Positions 54,521 to 63,853 of a stretch of 64,000 bases of DNA are shown one piece after another; position 1 is the first letter of the stretch, and each line of letters begins with the position of its first letter. The notes beneath the pieces were generated by a model, which saw nothing but the letters and a program-made list of their open reading frames with translations, was not told where the DNA came from and did no database searches. Both the position numbers and the translations under genes were made by a program. Source of the DNA: Parvularculaceae bacterium (GTDB lineage Bacteria; Pseudomonadota; Alphaproteobacteria; Caulobacterales; Parvularculaceae); the NCBI GenBank assembly GCA_028280115.1, contig JANQMJ010000026.1, positions 124,001 to 188,000 of the forward strand, given 5' to 3'.

Positions 54521-54549
54521 AAATTAGCGCACTAATTGCGCATTGTCAA
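54521..54549 (-). promoter_or_regulatory. Promoter with internal dyad for the small membrane protein
   Basis: On the minus strand, TTGACA (54549-54544) is followed after 17 bases by TAATTT (54526-54521). The spacer contains the dyad GCGCA...TGCGC (54527-54541), a possible operator. The gene start is 78 bases downstream. Confidence 0.45.
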
Positions 54550-54599
54550 GAAAGTGTCACAAAAGTGTAATGTTTGGATTGGGCGGGCGTTCTAGTCGC

Positions 54600-55388
54600 T
54601 CAGCCCTTTTTCGGTTTGGGCTGGGGCCGGGTGAACACCCACGCGTCGTCGGATGAAAGCGTTTTGGAAAACTTATAGCCGCCGACATTGAATTTCTTGA
54701 GGTCTTCGGCGCGGGCAATCCGGTTTTCGACCGCCCAGCGCGCCATCATCCCGCGCGCCTGTTTGACGAACAGCATCAAGCTGCGCGCCTTGCCGTCCTT
54801 GACCTCTTTGAAATTGACCATGACGAAGGGGCTTTTCAGCGCCTTTCGGTCCACGGCCTTGGCGTATTCGTTCGACGCGAGGCAGATGATGGTGGGATCG
54901 TCATGGGCTTTCACGGCCTTGTCGAGTTCTTTTGCAATGGTCGGCGCCCAAAACGCATGAAGATTGCCGCCGCGAGGATTTTTCAGCCGCAAGCCCATTT
55001 CCAGGCGATAAGGCTGGATCGCGTCGAGCGGGCGCAATAGTCCGTATAGGCCGGAAAGAATGCGCAAATGGCCCTGCGCGAATTCAAGATCGGCCGGCTT
55101 TAGACTGTTTGCGTCGAGCCCGCGATAAACGTCGCCGGCGAAAGTCAGCGCGGCCTGTTTGGCGCCGTTGATCCGGCCGCCGGTCTTGAACGCCTTAAAA
55201 CGTTCGTAGTTGAGATCGACCAGCTGGTCGGAAATCCCCATCAGTTTTTTGATGTCGGATCTTTTCAGTTTCTTCGCCACGGCGGCGATTTCTGCCGTAT
55301 CTTTTGCGAGCGCCGGCTTGGTCGCCTTGGGGGCGTCCGGGACGGCGTCGAAATTCATGGCTTTGGCGGGAGAGAGCAGCATCAGCAT
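54600..55388 (-). CDS. yaaA: Peroxide stress protein YaaA
   Basis: A 262-residue UPF0246/DUF328 protein that lowers intracellular iron and protects against peroxide in E. coli. MLMLLSPAKAMNF, the LMGISDQLVDLNYERF segment, GDVYRGLDA and ILSGLYGLLRPLDAIQPYRLEMG are diagnostic. It lies 16 bases after the flavoprotein gene on the same strand, so co-transcription is likely. Confidence 0.93.
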   Translation of the reverse strand: MLMLLSPAKAMNFDAVPDAPKATKPALAKDTAEIAAVAKKLKRSDIKKLMGISDQLVDLNYERFKAFKTGGRINGAKQAALTFAGDVYRGLDANSLKPADLEFAQGHLRILSGLYGLLRPLDAIQPYRLEMGLRLKNPRGGNLHAFWAPTIAKELDKAVKAHDDPTIICLASNEYAKAVDRKALKSPFVMVNFKEVKDGKARSLMLFVKQARGMMARWAVENRIARAEDLKKFNVGGYKFSKTLSSDDAWVFTRPQPKPKKG

Positions 55389-55404
55389 AGGGCGAGGGTT
55401 CCTG

Positions 55405-56841
55405 TTAAAGCATCTTGCCGGGGTTCATGATGCCCTTGGGATCAAGGGCGTTTTTGACCGCGCGCATCATCTTCATCTCGACGGCGCTTTTGCGTTTGGC
55501 GAGGGTTTCCCGGCGATGGCGACCGATGCCGTGTTCGGCGGAAATCGAGCCGTTAAACCCGTCGATAATGTCGTAAATGGCGGTCTCGATGGCGGGCCGG
55601 ACTTCGTCGAGCGCATGCTTGTCCGCGCCTTCCGGGCCGATCACGTCGTAATGAACGTTGCCGTCGCCGATATGGCCGAAGGCGATGACGCGGGCGCCGG
55701 GCGCAAGGCGCTCGATCGCCGCATCCGCCTTTTCAAGGAAGGCGGGAATGTCGCTGGTCGCCACCGAAACGTCATGGCGGACGCCGAGCCCTTCGGCGTT
55801 GATCGCTTCGGAAATCGAATGACGAATGCGCCAGAGCATCTCGTCCTGGGCCTTGCTTTCCGCGATCATCGCGTCGGCGATCAAGCCTTTTTCGAGCGCG
55901 TCGGCGAGCGCGGCCTCGATCGTGTCGCGCAGGGCCGATTTCTGTCCGGAGGAAAATTCCATCAGCGCGTAATAGGGATGCGCCGCCGTAAGCGGATCGC
56001 GCGTATCGGGAATGTGCTTAAGAACGATGTCGATACAACGCCGCGCCATGAGTTCGAACGCCGTCACGGCGCCGCCGGTCGATTCCTGCAGATGCGACAG
56101 CAGCGCGACCGCATTAGCGGGCGCAGCGAGCCCGGCATAGGCGGTAAGCATTTCCGCCGGCCGGGCAAAGAGTTTTAAAACCGCGCCGGTGACGATCCCG
56201 AGCGTTCCTTCCCCGCCGATGAGAAGCTGCTTGAGGTCATAGCCCGTATTGTCCTTACGCAGACGTTTGAGCCCGTTCCAGATCTTGCCGTCGGGTAAGA
56301 CGGCTTCCACGCCCAGCGCCAGATCTCGCATATTGCCGTAGCGCAAGACATGCACGCCGCCGGCGTTGGTCGAAATCACTCCGCCGATCTGGCATGAGCC
56401 TTCCGCGCCGATCGACAGGGGAAAGAGCCGGTTCGCCTCGGCCGCGGCGTCTTGCGCTTCGGCCAGGGTGACGCCGGCGTCGACGGTCATGGTGTTGTTG
56501 AGCGGCGCGACCTCGCGGACGCGGCGCATGCGCCGGAGCGATAAGAGAATTTCATCGCCAAAGGGAATCTGTCCGCCCACCAGGCCCGTATTGCCGCCCT
56601 GGGGGGTGATGGCGGTATTGTTTGCCGCGCAGATTTTCACGACCGCCGCAACTTCCTCGGTCGAGGCCGGCGCGACGATCAGCGCCGCTTCGCCGGGCCA
56701 GCGTTCGCGCCATTCGGACAGGAAGGGCGCGGCGTCTTCGCCCTCGAAAACGCCCTTGTCGCCGACCGCCGCGCGGATCGCGTCAAGGGTCTGCGGCGAA
56801 GGCGGGGCGCGGCGGGAAGCTGTCATCAATCCGGTATCCAT
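55405..56841 (-). CDS. FAD-binding oxidoreductase, D-lactate / D-2-hydroxyglutarate dehydrogenase type
   Basis: A 478-residue flavoprotein with a PCMH-type FAD domain (PQGGNTGLVGGQ at 80-91, GAEGSCQIGGVISTNAGG, RKDNTGYDLKQLLIGGEGTLGIVT) and a C-terminal FAD-oxidase domain ending in HGIGRHRRETLAKRKS and DPKGIMNPGKML. It oxidises a D-2-hydroxy acid, passing electrons to the respiratory chain. ATG 56841 and ATG 56826 are both possible. yaaA follows in the same operon. Confidence 0.9.
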   Translation of the reverse strand: MDTGLMTASRRAPPSPQTLDAIRAAVGDKGVFEGEDAAPFLSEWRERWPGEAALIVAPASTEEVAAVVKICAANNTAITPQGGNTGLVGGQIPFGDEILLSLRRMRRVREVAPLNNTMTVDAGVTLAEAQDAAAEANRLFPLSIGAEGSCQIGGVISTNAGGVHVLRYGNMRDLALGVEAVLPDGKIWNGLKRLRKDNTGYDLKQLLIGGEGTLGIVTGAVLKLFARPAEMLTAYAGLAAPANAVALLSHLQESTGGAVTAFELMARRCIDIVLKHIPDTRDPLTAAHPYYALMEFSSGQKSALRDTIEAALADALEKGLIADAMIAESKAQDEMLWRIRHSISEAINAEGLGVRHDVSVATSDIPAFLEKADAAIERLAPGARVIAFGHIGDGNVHYDVIGPEGADKHALDEVRPAIETAIYDIIDGFNGSISAEHGIGRHRRETLAKRKSAVEMKMMRAVKNALDPKGIMNPGKML

Positions 56842-56991
56842 GGCCGACTAGGTCTCTTCTCTAGGCGCCGCGGCGGCGCGGTTCAAGCCGGGCGGAATGA
56901 ACCTATCAGACCTTTTGCCTGGCGTCGGCAATACTGATAATGAACCGGCGACTGGGGCTCGCCGGACAACGCGTAAGGAAAGATCGGCTGG

Positions 56992-57804
56992 ATGATGTTG
57001 AAAGCTCGCATGTTGACCTACTGTTTGACGGCGCTGGCGGCGATCGGCCTGGCGGCTTGCGGCGCTGATCGCGAAGCCGCAGCCGACGGGCCGGCCCGCG
57101 TCGACGACGCTTTGGTCGGCCCCGATCGCGAAGTGGAGGCGCTTGCCAATCCTAATCGGCTCGACGAGGACTGGGCCGACGATGAAATGCGCAAGCCCGC
57201 CGAGGTTTTGCGCTTTGCCGCCGTTAAACCGGGTATGACTGTATTCGAGATGGAGGCGGGCCGCGGCTATTACACCGAACTCTTAGCCTATCTTGTCGGT
57301 CCCGACGGGGAGGTCGTCATGCAATCGCCTGAGGAATTCGGTTTCCTGCGCGAGGCGATCGAGGCGCGTCTGGCCGATAACCGGCTGCCGAATGTGCGGC
57401 TGTCGCAAACCCTGTTCGACGATCTCGACGCCGAGGACGGTTCGGTCGATATGGTCACCTGGTTCCTGGGGCCGCACGAGCTATATTTCGCGCCCACGGG
57501 CGTCGATACGCTGGGCGACGTTGACAAGGCCTATGGGGAAATTCATCGCATCCTCAAATCGGGCGGGACGTTTGTCATCCTCGATCATGCTGCGGCGCCG
57601 GGCGCGCCGAACACGACCGGCGGCACGATCCACCGGATCGATCCGGCCATCGTCAAGGGGCTGGCCGAGGACGCCGGTTTCGAGTTCGTCGCCGAAAGCA
57701 ATATTTTGCGCAATTCCGACGATGATCACACAATGAGCGTGTTCGATCCGGCGATCCGGCGCCAAACCGACCGGTTTCTTTTGAAATACCGTAAGCCTGA
57801 GTGA
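56992..57804 (+). CDS. Class I SAM-dependent methyltransferase-like lipoprotein
   Basis: This 270-residue protein is predicted to be exported (lipobox GLAAC, Cys23) yet has a class I methyltransferase fold: FEMEAGRGYYTELLAYLVGP (SAM-binding region, about 86-104), MVTWFLGPHELYF, EIHRILKSGGTFVILDHA and DAGFEFVAESNIL. It resembles COG4798-type predicted methyltransferases. SAM is not known in the periplasm, so its activity there is unclear. Its stop overlaps the GTG of the next gene (GTGA). Confidence 0.85.
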   Translation: MMLKARMLTYCLTALAAIGLAACGADREAAADGPARVDDALVGPDREVEALANPNRLDEDWADDEMRKPAEVLRFAAVKPGMTVFEMEAGRGYYTELLAYLVGPDGEVVMQSPEEFGFLREAIEARLADNRLPNVRLSQTLFDDLDAEDGSVDMVTWFLGPHELYFAPTGVDTLGDVDKAYGEIHRILKSGGTFVILDHAAAPGAPNTTGGTIHRIDPAIVKGLAEDAGFEFVAESNILRNSDDDHTMSVFDPAIRRQTDRFLLKYRKPE

Positions 57805-58928
57805 CGCAGCGCGACGCGAATATACTCATCATCGGCGCCGGTCCGGTCGGGCTTGCCGCAGCGCTCGAACTGTCGCGACGCGGTTTTCAGCCGCGCATTG
57901 TCGATAAGGACGAGGACTTCACGCCTGCGGAGCAGTCGCGCGCGCTTGGCGTCAACAACCGCACCCTGCAGCTGTTAACGCCCTCCGGCGTTGCGGATGA
58001 CTTGCTCGCTGAAGGCCACATGGTCAAGCGACTTCGCATCGTGAACGAAAAAGGGCGCGCCGTTATTCTGTCGGATTTTCAAAACGCCGACGCGTTTCAC
58101 CCTTTCATGCTGATCGTCCCTCAGGGCAGGACCGAGCGCCTTCTCGCCCAGGCGCTGAAGGCCCGCGGCGTTGAGGTCGAATGGAACACGGAAATGACCG
58201 GCGCGAACGACGATCCGAAAAACCCGGCTGTAACGCTTGCCGGACCGAAGGGCGAGGAAACGGTCAGCCCGGACATGCTCATCGGCGCCGACGGGCCCGG
58301 CTCGGCGACGCGCAAGGCGTTCGGCTTTTCCTTCGAGGGCGAAGGATATCCCGCCGAATTCGGCCTGGCCGATGTGGAACTGGACGAAGATTTCGATGCG
58401 TCCGAAGTCGTCTTTCGCTTTTCGGCCGACGGCGCGCTCGGGCGCATTCCCATGGGTGGGCGCACGGTGCGCTACGTGTCGCCGCGCCCTGATATTTCAA
58501 AAGCGCTGCCGCCGGGCGTGAAAGTGAAAGCAGTTATCTGGCGTTCGAATTTCCGCATCAGCTTTCGCCATGTACGCACGATGCGCAATGGCGCGGTGTT
58601 TCTCGCCGGCGATGCGGCCCATGTACACTCGCCGGTCGGGGCGCGAGGCATGAATCTCGGGATCGAGGATGCGTGCTGGCTCGCCTGGCTGATCGAACAG
58701 GGCCGGGCGGAGAGATATTCCGCCCTGCGCCTGCCGTCGGTCAATAAAGTCATCGCCCAGACGAAACATCAAACGGATATCCTGCTGCGCATGAACATGT
58801 TCGAACGGTTCATTCGCGATCATATGGCGAATGCCCTCATCAAGCTGGCGCCGTTCAAGCGGGCGGCGCTGTCGCGCCTGACCGGCCTCGACTCCAAGGA
58901 TCCGCCCTGGCTCGCGCGGAACGCCTAA
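57801..58928 (+). CDS. FAD-dependent monooxygenase
   Basis: A 375-residue flavin hydroxylase of the phenol-hydroxylase/UbiH type. It has the FAD motif GAGPVG (12-17), an NADPH/FAD DG segment (LIGADGPGSATRKAFG) and the second FAD motif GAVFLAGDAAHVHSPVGARGMNLGIEDA. The GTG start at 57801 overlaps the upstream TGA. The aromatic substrate is unknown. Its stop overlaps the stop of the convergent serine hydrolase. Confidence 0.88.
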   Translation: MTQRDANILIIGAGPVGLAAALELSRRGFQPRIVDKDEDFTPAEQSRALGVNNRTLQLLTPSGVADDLLAEGHMVKRLRIVNEKGRAVILSDFQNADAFHPFMLIVPQGRTERLLAQALKARGVEVEWNTEMTGANDDPKNPAVTLAGPKGEETVSPDMLIGADGPGSATRKAFGFSFEGEGYPAEFGLADVELDEDFDASEVVFRFSADGALGRIPMGGRTVRYVSPRPDISKALPPGVKVKAVIWRSNFRISFRHVRTMRNGAVFLAGDAAHVHSPVGARGMNLGIEDACWLAWLIEQGRAERYSALRLPSVNKVIAQTKHQTDILLRMNMFERFIRDHMANALIKLAPFKRAALSRLTGLDSKDPPWLARNA

Positions 58929-60475
58929 TCCTGGCGGACGAAAATGCGTCCGCCCCAGTCGAGGACCAGGCGCCCCTCGCCGTCGGGCCTGAAGACAAAA
59001 ACTTGCGGCGGCATCGTGTTCCACAGCCCGATCTCGGCGAGATAGCTGTCCCCGCCAAGATATTCCAGCGAACCCGAAATGGCGCCGAATATGATTTTTA
59101 TGTCGTCGCCTTCGGCGATGACGGACATTTCCCCGAGCCGGGGGTCGACGTAATCGCCGACCAAATCGGCGGCGGCGTAGACCGGCGGCGCGTCCGGCGC
59201 GTTTTTTCGCACTTGGGCGAGGTACTGCTCGAGACGGCCCGCGCCTTTCGCCTCGCGTTCGGCAATTTCTGAAAGGCGGTTTTCGATGCGCGCGCTGATG
59301 TCCTTCTTACCGAGCAGCATGTCATAAATCGTCGAGGCGAGCGCGTGCGTTACGTGAACCCCGACATTCAGCTCGTTGGTCAGGACGATGACGCCGTAGC
59401 CATGTTCCGGCATATAAGATAGATGCGTTTCGCCGCCGAAGTGGTGCATCAGCACGTCGCCTTCATAATCGGCTGAATAGACGCCAAGACCGTGCGCGAA
59501 CCGCTTATAGCCGAGAATATCCCAATCGATCTGAACCTGGCGCGCCTTTGTCTGTTCGATGGCGCGTTTCGGCAGGACCTGTTCGCCATCGATCACGCCG
59601 TCGCTAAGGCTGATGATCACCCAGCGCGCCAGATCGGCCGGGGTGGAAACGCTCCCGCCGGCGGCGTGCATCTGGCTCTCGGTTTTGGTCAACTCCGGTT
59701 CGTATTCGGCGTTGAACCCGCCGAGATAGCCTTGCGCCATTGGACCATTTTCTGCTTGCGTCATTGACGTGAAGCTGTCGGTCATTCCTGCCGGCGCGAA
59801 TATTTTTTCGCGGATGAGTTCGCGCCAGCTCATTCCGGTTTTGGCGCTGATGGCGCGCGCGGCCATGATCGGTCCGAAGTTCGAGTAACGAAACTTGATG
59901 TCTTTCGATTTTGAAAATTCATTGACATGGTCGACGAAGTCTTCTTCGGTGAGATTGCCCGCAAAGGCCGTACGGTAGTTGAGGCCGGCGTCGAAATAGG
60001 GCTGCGTGTGAGTCAGATGCGCGCGCAGCGAAGTCTGTTCCGGCCGCAGCCCGTCCGGAAAACGAAGATCAGGCAGGTAATCGGAAATCGGCGCGTCGAG
60101 TTCAATCGCGCCTTCTTCCTGGAGGATGGCGGCGGCGGCGGCGAGGAACGACTTGGTGGTCGATTTCAGATAAAAGCGCGTTTGGCTCGTCGCCTTTTCG
60201 CAAAGAGCAAGGTTGCGAAAACCGAAACCGCGCACATAGACGGCGCGGTCGCCCTTGACGATGGCGATTCCTGCGCCCGGCAGCGCGTCGGCCTTCTGCA
60301 GAAAATCCTCGATGCGATTTTCCATCATGCGCGAAACGACGCGGCCGTCGCGATAGCCTTCGCCATGATTGATTTTTGCCCCGCCGCAGGCTTCGACGGA
60401 AGGGGGCGCCGCCCAGGCGTTCCCGGCGCTTAACGCTGCGGCGCATGCGATAATGACGAATGGTCTGGCTTTCAT
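58925..60475 (-). CDS. Serine hydrolase, class C beta-lactamase family
   Basis: A 516-residue exported protein (signal peptide about 1-22, NAWA). The nucleophile motif S105-T-T-K108 (SxxK), the Y197-S-N and a third motif in HHFGGETHLSYMP match class C beta-lactamase/esterase/D-aminopeptidase families. The extra C-terminal 110 residues form a beta-rich domain. It may be a peptidase or esterase; an antibiotic substrate is not implied. It converges with the monooxygenase gene. Confidence 0.88.
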   Translation of the reverse strand: MKARPFVIIACAAALSAGNAWAAPPSVEACGGAKINHGEGYRDGRVVSRMMENRIEDFLQKADALPGAGIAIVKGDRAVYVRGFGFRNLALCEKATSQTRFYLKSTTKSFLAAAAAILQEEGAIELDAPISDYLPDLRFPDGLRPEQTSLRAHLTHTQPYFDAGLNYRTAFAGNLTEEDFVDHVNEFSKSKDIKFRYSNFGPIMAARAISAKTGMSWRELIREKIFAPAGMTDSFTSMTQAENGPMAQGYLGGFNAEYEPELTKTESQMHAAGGSVSTPADLARWVIISLSDGVIDGEQVLPKRAIEQTKARQVQIDWDILGYKRFAHGLGVYSADYEGDVLMHHFGGETHLSYMPEHGYGVIVLTNELNVGVHVTHALASTIYDMLLGKKDISARIENRLSEIAEREAKGAGRLEQYLAQVRKNAPDAPPVYAAADLVGDYVDPRLGEMSVIAEGDDIKIIFGAISGSLEYLGGDSYLAEIGLWNTMPPQVFVFRPDGEGRLVLDWGGRIFVRQD

Positions 60476-60553
60476 GAAAGCTCCCCGATTCTGGACAAAC
60501 TGAAGAGGCGGATTATCAGATTGTCGCCGCGGCCGTCTTGAACGCCGGTAACC

Positions 60554-61378
60554 TCATGCGCCGGAGAACATCCCGATCCCGACCGGGGTGACGCCGAGAT
60601 GTCGCCGCATCGCCCGGGTCAGATGGCTCTGGTCGGCGAAGCCTGCGGCGTAACTTGCCGCCCCCGCCGTCTCGCCGCCATAAGCAAGCAGGCGCATGGC
60701 CCGGGAAAGGCGCGCCTCGCGGCGGCAGTCGGTGATCGAGCAGCCGTAATAACGACGAAAGCTTCTGGAAAGATGGACCCGGTGAACGCCGGCGTTCTGC
60801 GCAATCGCCTCGACGTCTTCGTCGGTTTCGAGAATCGCCTCGCGGGCGCCAACGAGCCATCGGGGCGGGTTGCCGGACCGGCGGCCGTCATCAGGCTGCG
60901 TCAGCGCCGCCAAGAGATCGATGGTCGCTGTCTCCATTTCACTCTTGTCGGCGCGGCTTCCGTTGGAAATGTTCCGCGACAGGAGCGTCCATTCACGGAC
61001 GAGCGTACGACCCGGGCGCACGGTCCAGTCCTGCGCGCCCAGACATTCGCGCAGATGCGGATTGTCCGGACGCATATTAATCGACAGGATCAGGGCGCCG
61101 TCCGGGCCGAATTCATTGGCGTGTTCAAACTCGGCCGGTTTGAATTCCATCAGCATGGCGTCGGATTCGAAGTCGCCCCGGCGCGTTGTTTCGCGCGCCT
61201 GTCCACACAGTAGCGTTGAAAACTGTGCGACGTCATGACGATGGGCGCAAAGCTGTGCGCCGGGGGGATAGTAAACGAGGCGCCAGGAAATTCTGGAATC
61301 AGGCTGAATCGGCGCCACGGCGCGGATGGAGACGCCATTTTCCTCCCTGACCGCTGTCTCCCGCATTTTCGCAGGCAT
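60554..61378 (-). CDS. AraC family transcriptional regulator
   Basis: A 274-residue regulator with an N-terminal cupin-like sensor (RLVYYPPGAQLCAHRHDVAQFSTLLCGQ) and a C-terminal double HTH: NAGVHRVHLSRSFRRYYGCSITDCRREARL, then AASYAAGFADQSHLTRAMRRHLGVTP. ATG 61378 follows GGAAGG; earlier starts lack homology. It is divergent from the PilZ gene. Its effector and targets are unknown. Confidence 0.9.
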   Translation of the reverse strand: MPAKMRETAVREENGVSIRAVAPIQPDSRISWRLVYYPPGAQLCAHRHDVAQFSTLLCGQARETTRRGDFESDAMLMEFKPAEFEHANEFGPDGALILSINMRPDNPHLRECLGAQDWTVRPGRTLVREWTLLSRNISNGSRADKSEMETATIDLLAALTQPDDGRRSGNPPRWLVGAREAILETDEDVEAIAQNAGVHRVHLSRSFRRYYGCSITDCRREARLSRAMRLLAYGGETAGAASYAAGFADQSHLTRAMRRHLGVTPVGIGMFSGA

Positions 61379-61693
61379 GGCTTTAACCCTTCCAAGGCGC
61401 GACCGCCTGCGCCAAGCGGTGATCGGTCTTCCAGCCAGCTTTCCTTCCATGGGGCGGACGCAGCGGCAATCGCCGTGAGACACGATGCGCGCCCCATGCG
61501 ACCAACCGATTGGAATGGTTAAGAATTCGCGACCGCTTCCGACGTCTTTTTTATCGCAGATGCACCCAGCATCAGGCCGCGCCGGCGCGCAAGCGGCCCT
61601 GAGTTTAGACCATCTTAATTGTTTTCCTGCATTTATTTACCGCAATACGTGTGTTGCGTCTTTATTTAAACGCGATGCGGGAGCTGAAGTGAA
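61379..61693. other. Divergent intergenic region between AraC and PilZ genes
   Basis: This 315-base gap holds the promoters of both genes. The half next to the PilZ gene is AT-rich (about 61595-61670). I see no gene, repeat or confident operator. Confidence 0.5.
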
Positions 61694-62302
61694 ATGCCTG
61701 GCCGTGAACGCCGTAAGGCAAAACGCTTTAAGTATTCGACCGAAGCGAAGTTCTTGCTTCGCGGGGATTGCGAAAGCGTCGGTAGGGTCCTCGACGTTTC
61801 CGAAGGCGGGATTGCGCTCTTTACCGACGCTGAAGCCGCCGAGGGCGACGAAATCGTTGTCTATCCGGAAGGCCTTGGCCGTCTGCAGGGCAAGGTCGTC
61901 AGAACATTTAAAGGCGGCGTTGGCATAGCGTTTTCGCATACGGACGCGCAGCGCAAAACAATTCGCAAAAAAATCACGCAGGCGCTGCAAGGCAAGCCTT
62001 ACATGCGGCTTGCCGAACTGCGCTCGGGCGTGCGCAAGAAATACAATTTGGAGACCGTGGTTTCGATTGACGGATCCCCGCAATCCATTCCCTGCACGAT
62101 TATCGACATGTCCGAGTCCGGCTGCTTGGTAAAGTGCGAGGCCAGGCCGCCGGTCGGCGCCGGCGTCAAGCTTGGCATGCTCAAAGGGCGGGTCAGCCGG
62201 TTTGACGATCAGGGCTTTGCCATCGAGTTTCAAGGCGGCGGCACTGTGGCCGAAACCGCTGAAGACAACGCCGAGCCGCAGGCAAAAGCGCAGCAGGGCT
62301 AA
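61694..62302 (+). CDS. Tandem PilZ-domain protein
   Basis: A 202-residue protein with two PilZ-like domains. The first has an arginine-rich start (ERRKAKRF, residues 5-12) and the D-x-S-x-x-G motif at D34-S36. The second has RKKYN at 114-118 and DMSESG at 138-143. PilZ domains bind cyclic di-GMP through RxxxR and D/NxSxxG. Whether both are active is unclear. GGGAG precedes ATG 61694. The C-terminus is low complexity (EDNAEPQAKAQQG). Confidence 0.87.
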   Translation: MPGRERRKAKRFKYSTEAKFLLRGDCESVGRVLDVSEGGIALFTDAEAAEGDEIVVYPEGLGRLQGKVVRTFKGGVGIAFSHTDAQRKTIRKKITQALQGKPYMRLAELRSGVRKKYNLETVVSIDGSPQSIPCTIIDMSESGCLVKCEARPPVGAGVKLGMLKGRVSRFDDQGFAIEFQGGGTVAETAEDNAEPQAKAQQG

Positions 62303-62323
62303 AAGCCTCTCTCGTTTCGATCC

Positions 62324-63286
62324 TTATTCCTGTTCTCTCGGCGCGGCGGCCCGCCTGAGGCGGTCGTTGATCGCCTCGCCAAGGCCTTCCATCGGTACCG
62401 GCGCGACCGCAATCGCGCTTATGCCTTGGATCGCGGCCATCTCGTCAAGCGCATGAAGATGGCGGAAAAGATTAGCCGCCGCCTCGGTAAGATCTCCTGA
62501 GACGCTCAAATTGAGGGCGTAAGGCCCCGCGCCGGCGAGATCGCCGAAACCGAGAAAAGCCTCGCCCCGGCGCTGTGTTTCGGCGTTAAGGCGCAGGGGC
62601 GTGCGCGGCGCGTAATGACTTTTGAGCATGCCTGGCGACTGGGGCCGCGCCGCCGGCGCGGCGTCGGGAACGGGCGCGCCGAGAAAGGCTTTAAGGTCAT
62701 TGCGGGATACGCCGCCGGGGCGAAGAAGAAAAACAGAGTCTCCATCGATGCGCAGGATGGTCGATTCAACACCGACCGGGCATGGGCCGCCGTCAAGGAC
62801 CATGTCGACCCTGTCGCCGAGGGATGTGCGCACATGCTCGGCGGTCGTCGGACTGACCGCGCCTGACCTGTTGGCGCTCGGCGCGGCGAGGGGCCGATCG
62901 ACTTCTTGAATAAGCGCCTGCGCAATATCGTGCCTGGGCGCGCGCACGCCGAGCGTGTCGAGCCCGGCGCTCGCCAACAAGGAAATCGCGCCGTCGCTGC
63001 GCCGGTTTAAAACCAGCGTCAGCGGTCCGGGCCAGAACCGTTGGCTCAATGTCGCTGCAAGGGCGGGCCACTCGACGAAGCGTTGCGCCATCGCCGCGTC
63101 GGCGACATGGACGATCAGCGGATTGAGCGCGGGCCGGCCCTTGGCGTCGAAAATGCGCGCAACGGCTTTGTCGTTCGTTGCATCCGCGGCGAGGCCGTAA
63201 ACCGTCTCGGTCGGCATGGCGACAAGCCCGCCTGCGCGGATAGTCTCGGCGGCTTTGCGCAATGCGTCCATGCTCGGTGCGGTCAT
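62324..63286 (-). CDS. L-threonylcarbamoyladenylate synthase (Sua5 type)
   Basis: A 320-residue enzyme that makes the threonylcarbamoyl-AMP used for tRNA t6A37. The YrdC domain is intact: GGLVAMPTETVYGLAADA, FDAKGRPALNPLIVHV, FWPGPLTLVL, VRAPRH, PLAAPSANRSGAVSPT and VESTILRI. The SPGMLKSHYAPRTPLRL stretch begins the Sua5 C-terminal domain. Its ATG overlaps the stop of an upstream small secreted protein gene (ATGA). Confidence 0.93.
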   Translation of the reverse strand: MTAPSMDALRKAAETIRAGGLVAMPTETVYGLAADATNDKAVARIFDAKGRPALNPLIVHVADAAMAQRFVEWPALAATLSQRFWPGPLTLVLNRRSDGAISLLASAGLDTLGVRAPRHDIAQALIQEVDRPLAAPSANRSGAVSPTTAEHVRTSLGDRVDMVLDGGPCPVGVESTILRIDGDSVFLLRPGGVSRNDLKAFLGAPVPDAAPAARPQSPGMLKSHYAPRTPLRLNAETQRRGEAFLGFGDLAGAGPYALNLSVSGDLTEAAANLFRHLHALDEMAAIQGISAIAVAPVPMEGLGEAINDRLRRAAAPREQE

Positions 63287-63681
63287 CGCGTTCTGGAAAG
63301 GTCGACAACCCAGGCGCAGGGGCCGTCGACGACGCCGCCGGTCAGGCGTCCCTTTCTGTCGACGCGTCCTTCAAACAAGGTCGTGCGGCCGTCCGCAAAG
63401 GTGTAATCGCTGCTAAAAAATCCGGCGCCGGTCACGAAGCCTTTGACGGTCTGGCGGTTGCTGTCGTCAAAGGCTCGTAAAATGCCGTTGCGGATCTCCA
63501 GACGGTAAAGCGGCAGGATAGGACAAGACGGATCGGTAAGCTCGGAAGCGGGCCGCGCCGCACCCGTATAAACGCCGTCGAAGCGATCGCTGATGATCTG
63601 CGCGGCCGCGGGCAGGGCCAAGATTGCGGCGATGGCGCAGAAAAAACCGAGTGCGAATTGATGCGGCGATGACGGCGTCAT
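63283..63681 (-). CDS. Small secreted protein of unknown function
   Basis: A 132-residue protein with a signal peptide (about residues 1-27, ALPAAA) and a beta-rich mature part (FDGVYTGAARPAS, YRLEIRNGILRAFDDSNRQTVKGFVTGAG, TLFEGRVDRKGRLTGGVVDGPCAWVVDL). It has two Cys (SCPI, PCAW). Family unknown; the repeated G-x-V-x-G pattern suggests a small beta barrel. It overlaps the Sua5 gene and is probably translationally coupled to it. Confidence 0.75.
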   Translation of the reverse strand: MTPSSPHQFALGFFCAIAAILALPAAAQIISDRFDGVYTGAARPASELTDPSCPILPLYRLEIRNGILRAFDDSNRQTVKGFVTGAGFFSSDYTFADGRTTLFEGRVDRKGRLTGGVVDGPCAWVVDLSRTR

Positions 63682-63853
63682 GGGGCGCCCCTTTTAACCG
63701 TCTCAGAATAGCAGAAAAGATCGCCTATGGGCCATATGACGGATCGTCCGGCGCCGCATGCGCCGCGACGGTCAGCAGTCATCGCCCTGTGAACCGTTCG
63801 TGACCGTCTCCGAAATATGCGCTTTATCTTAGAACAGCGATTGCCGAGCGGCT

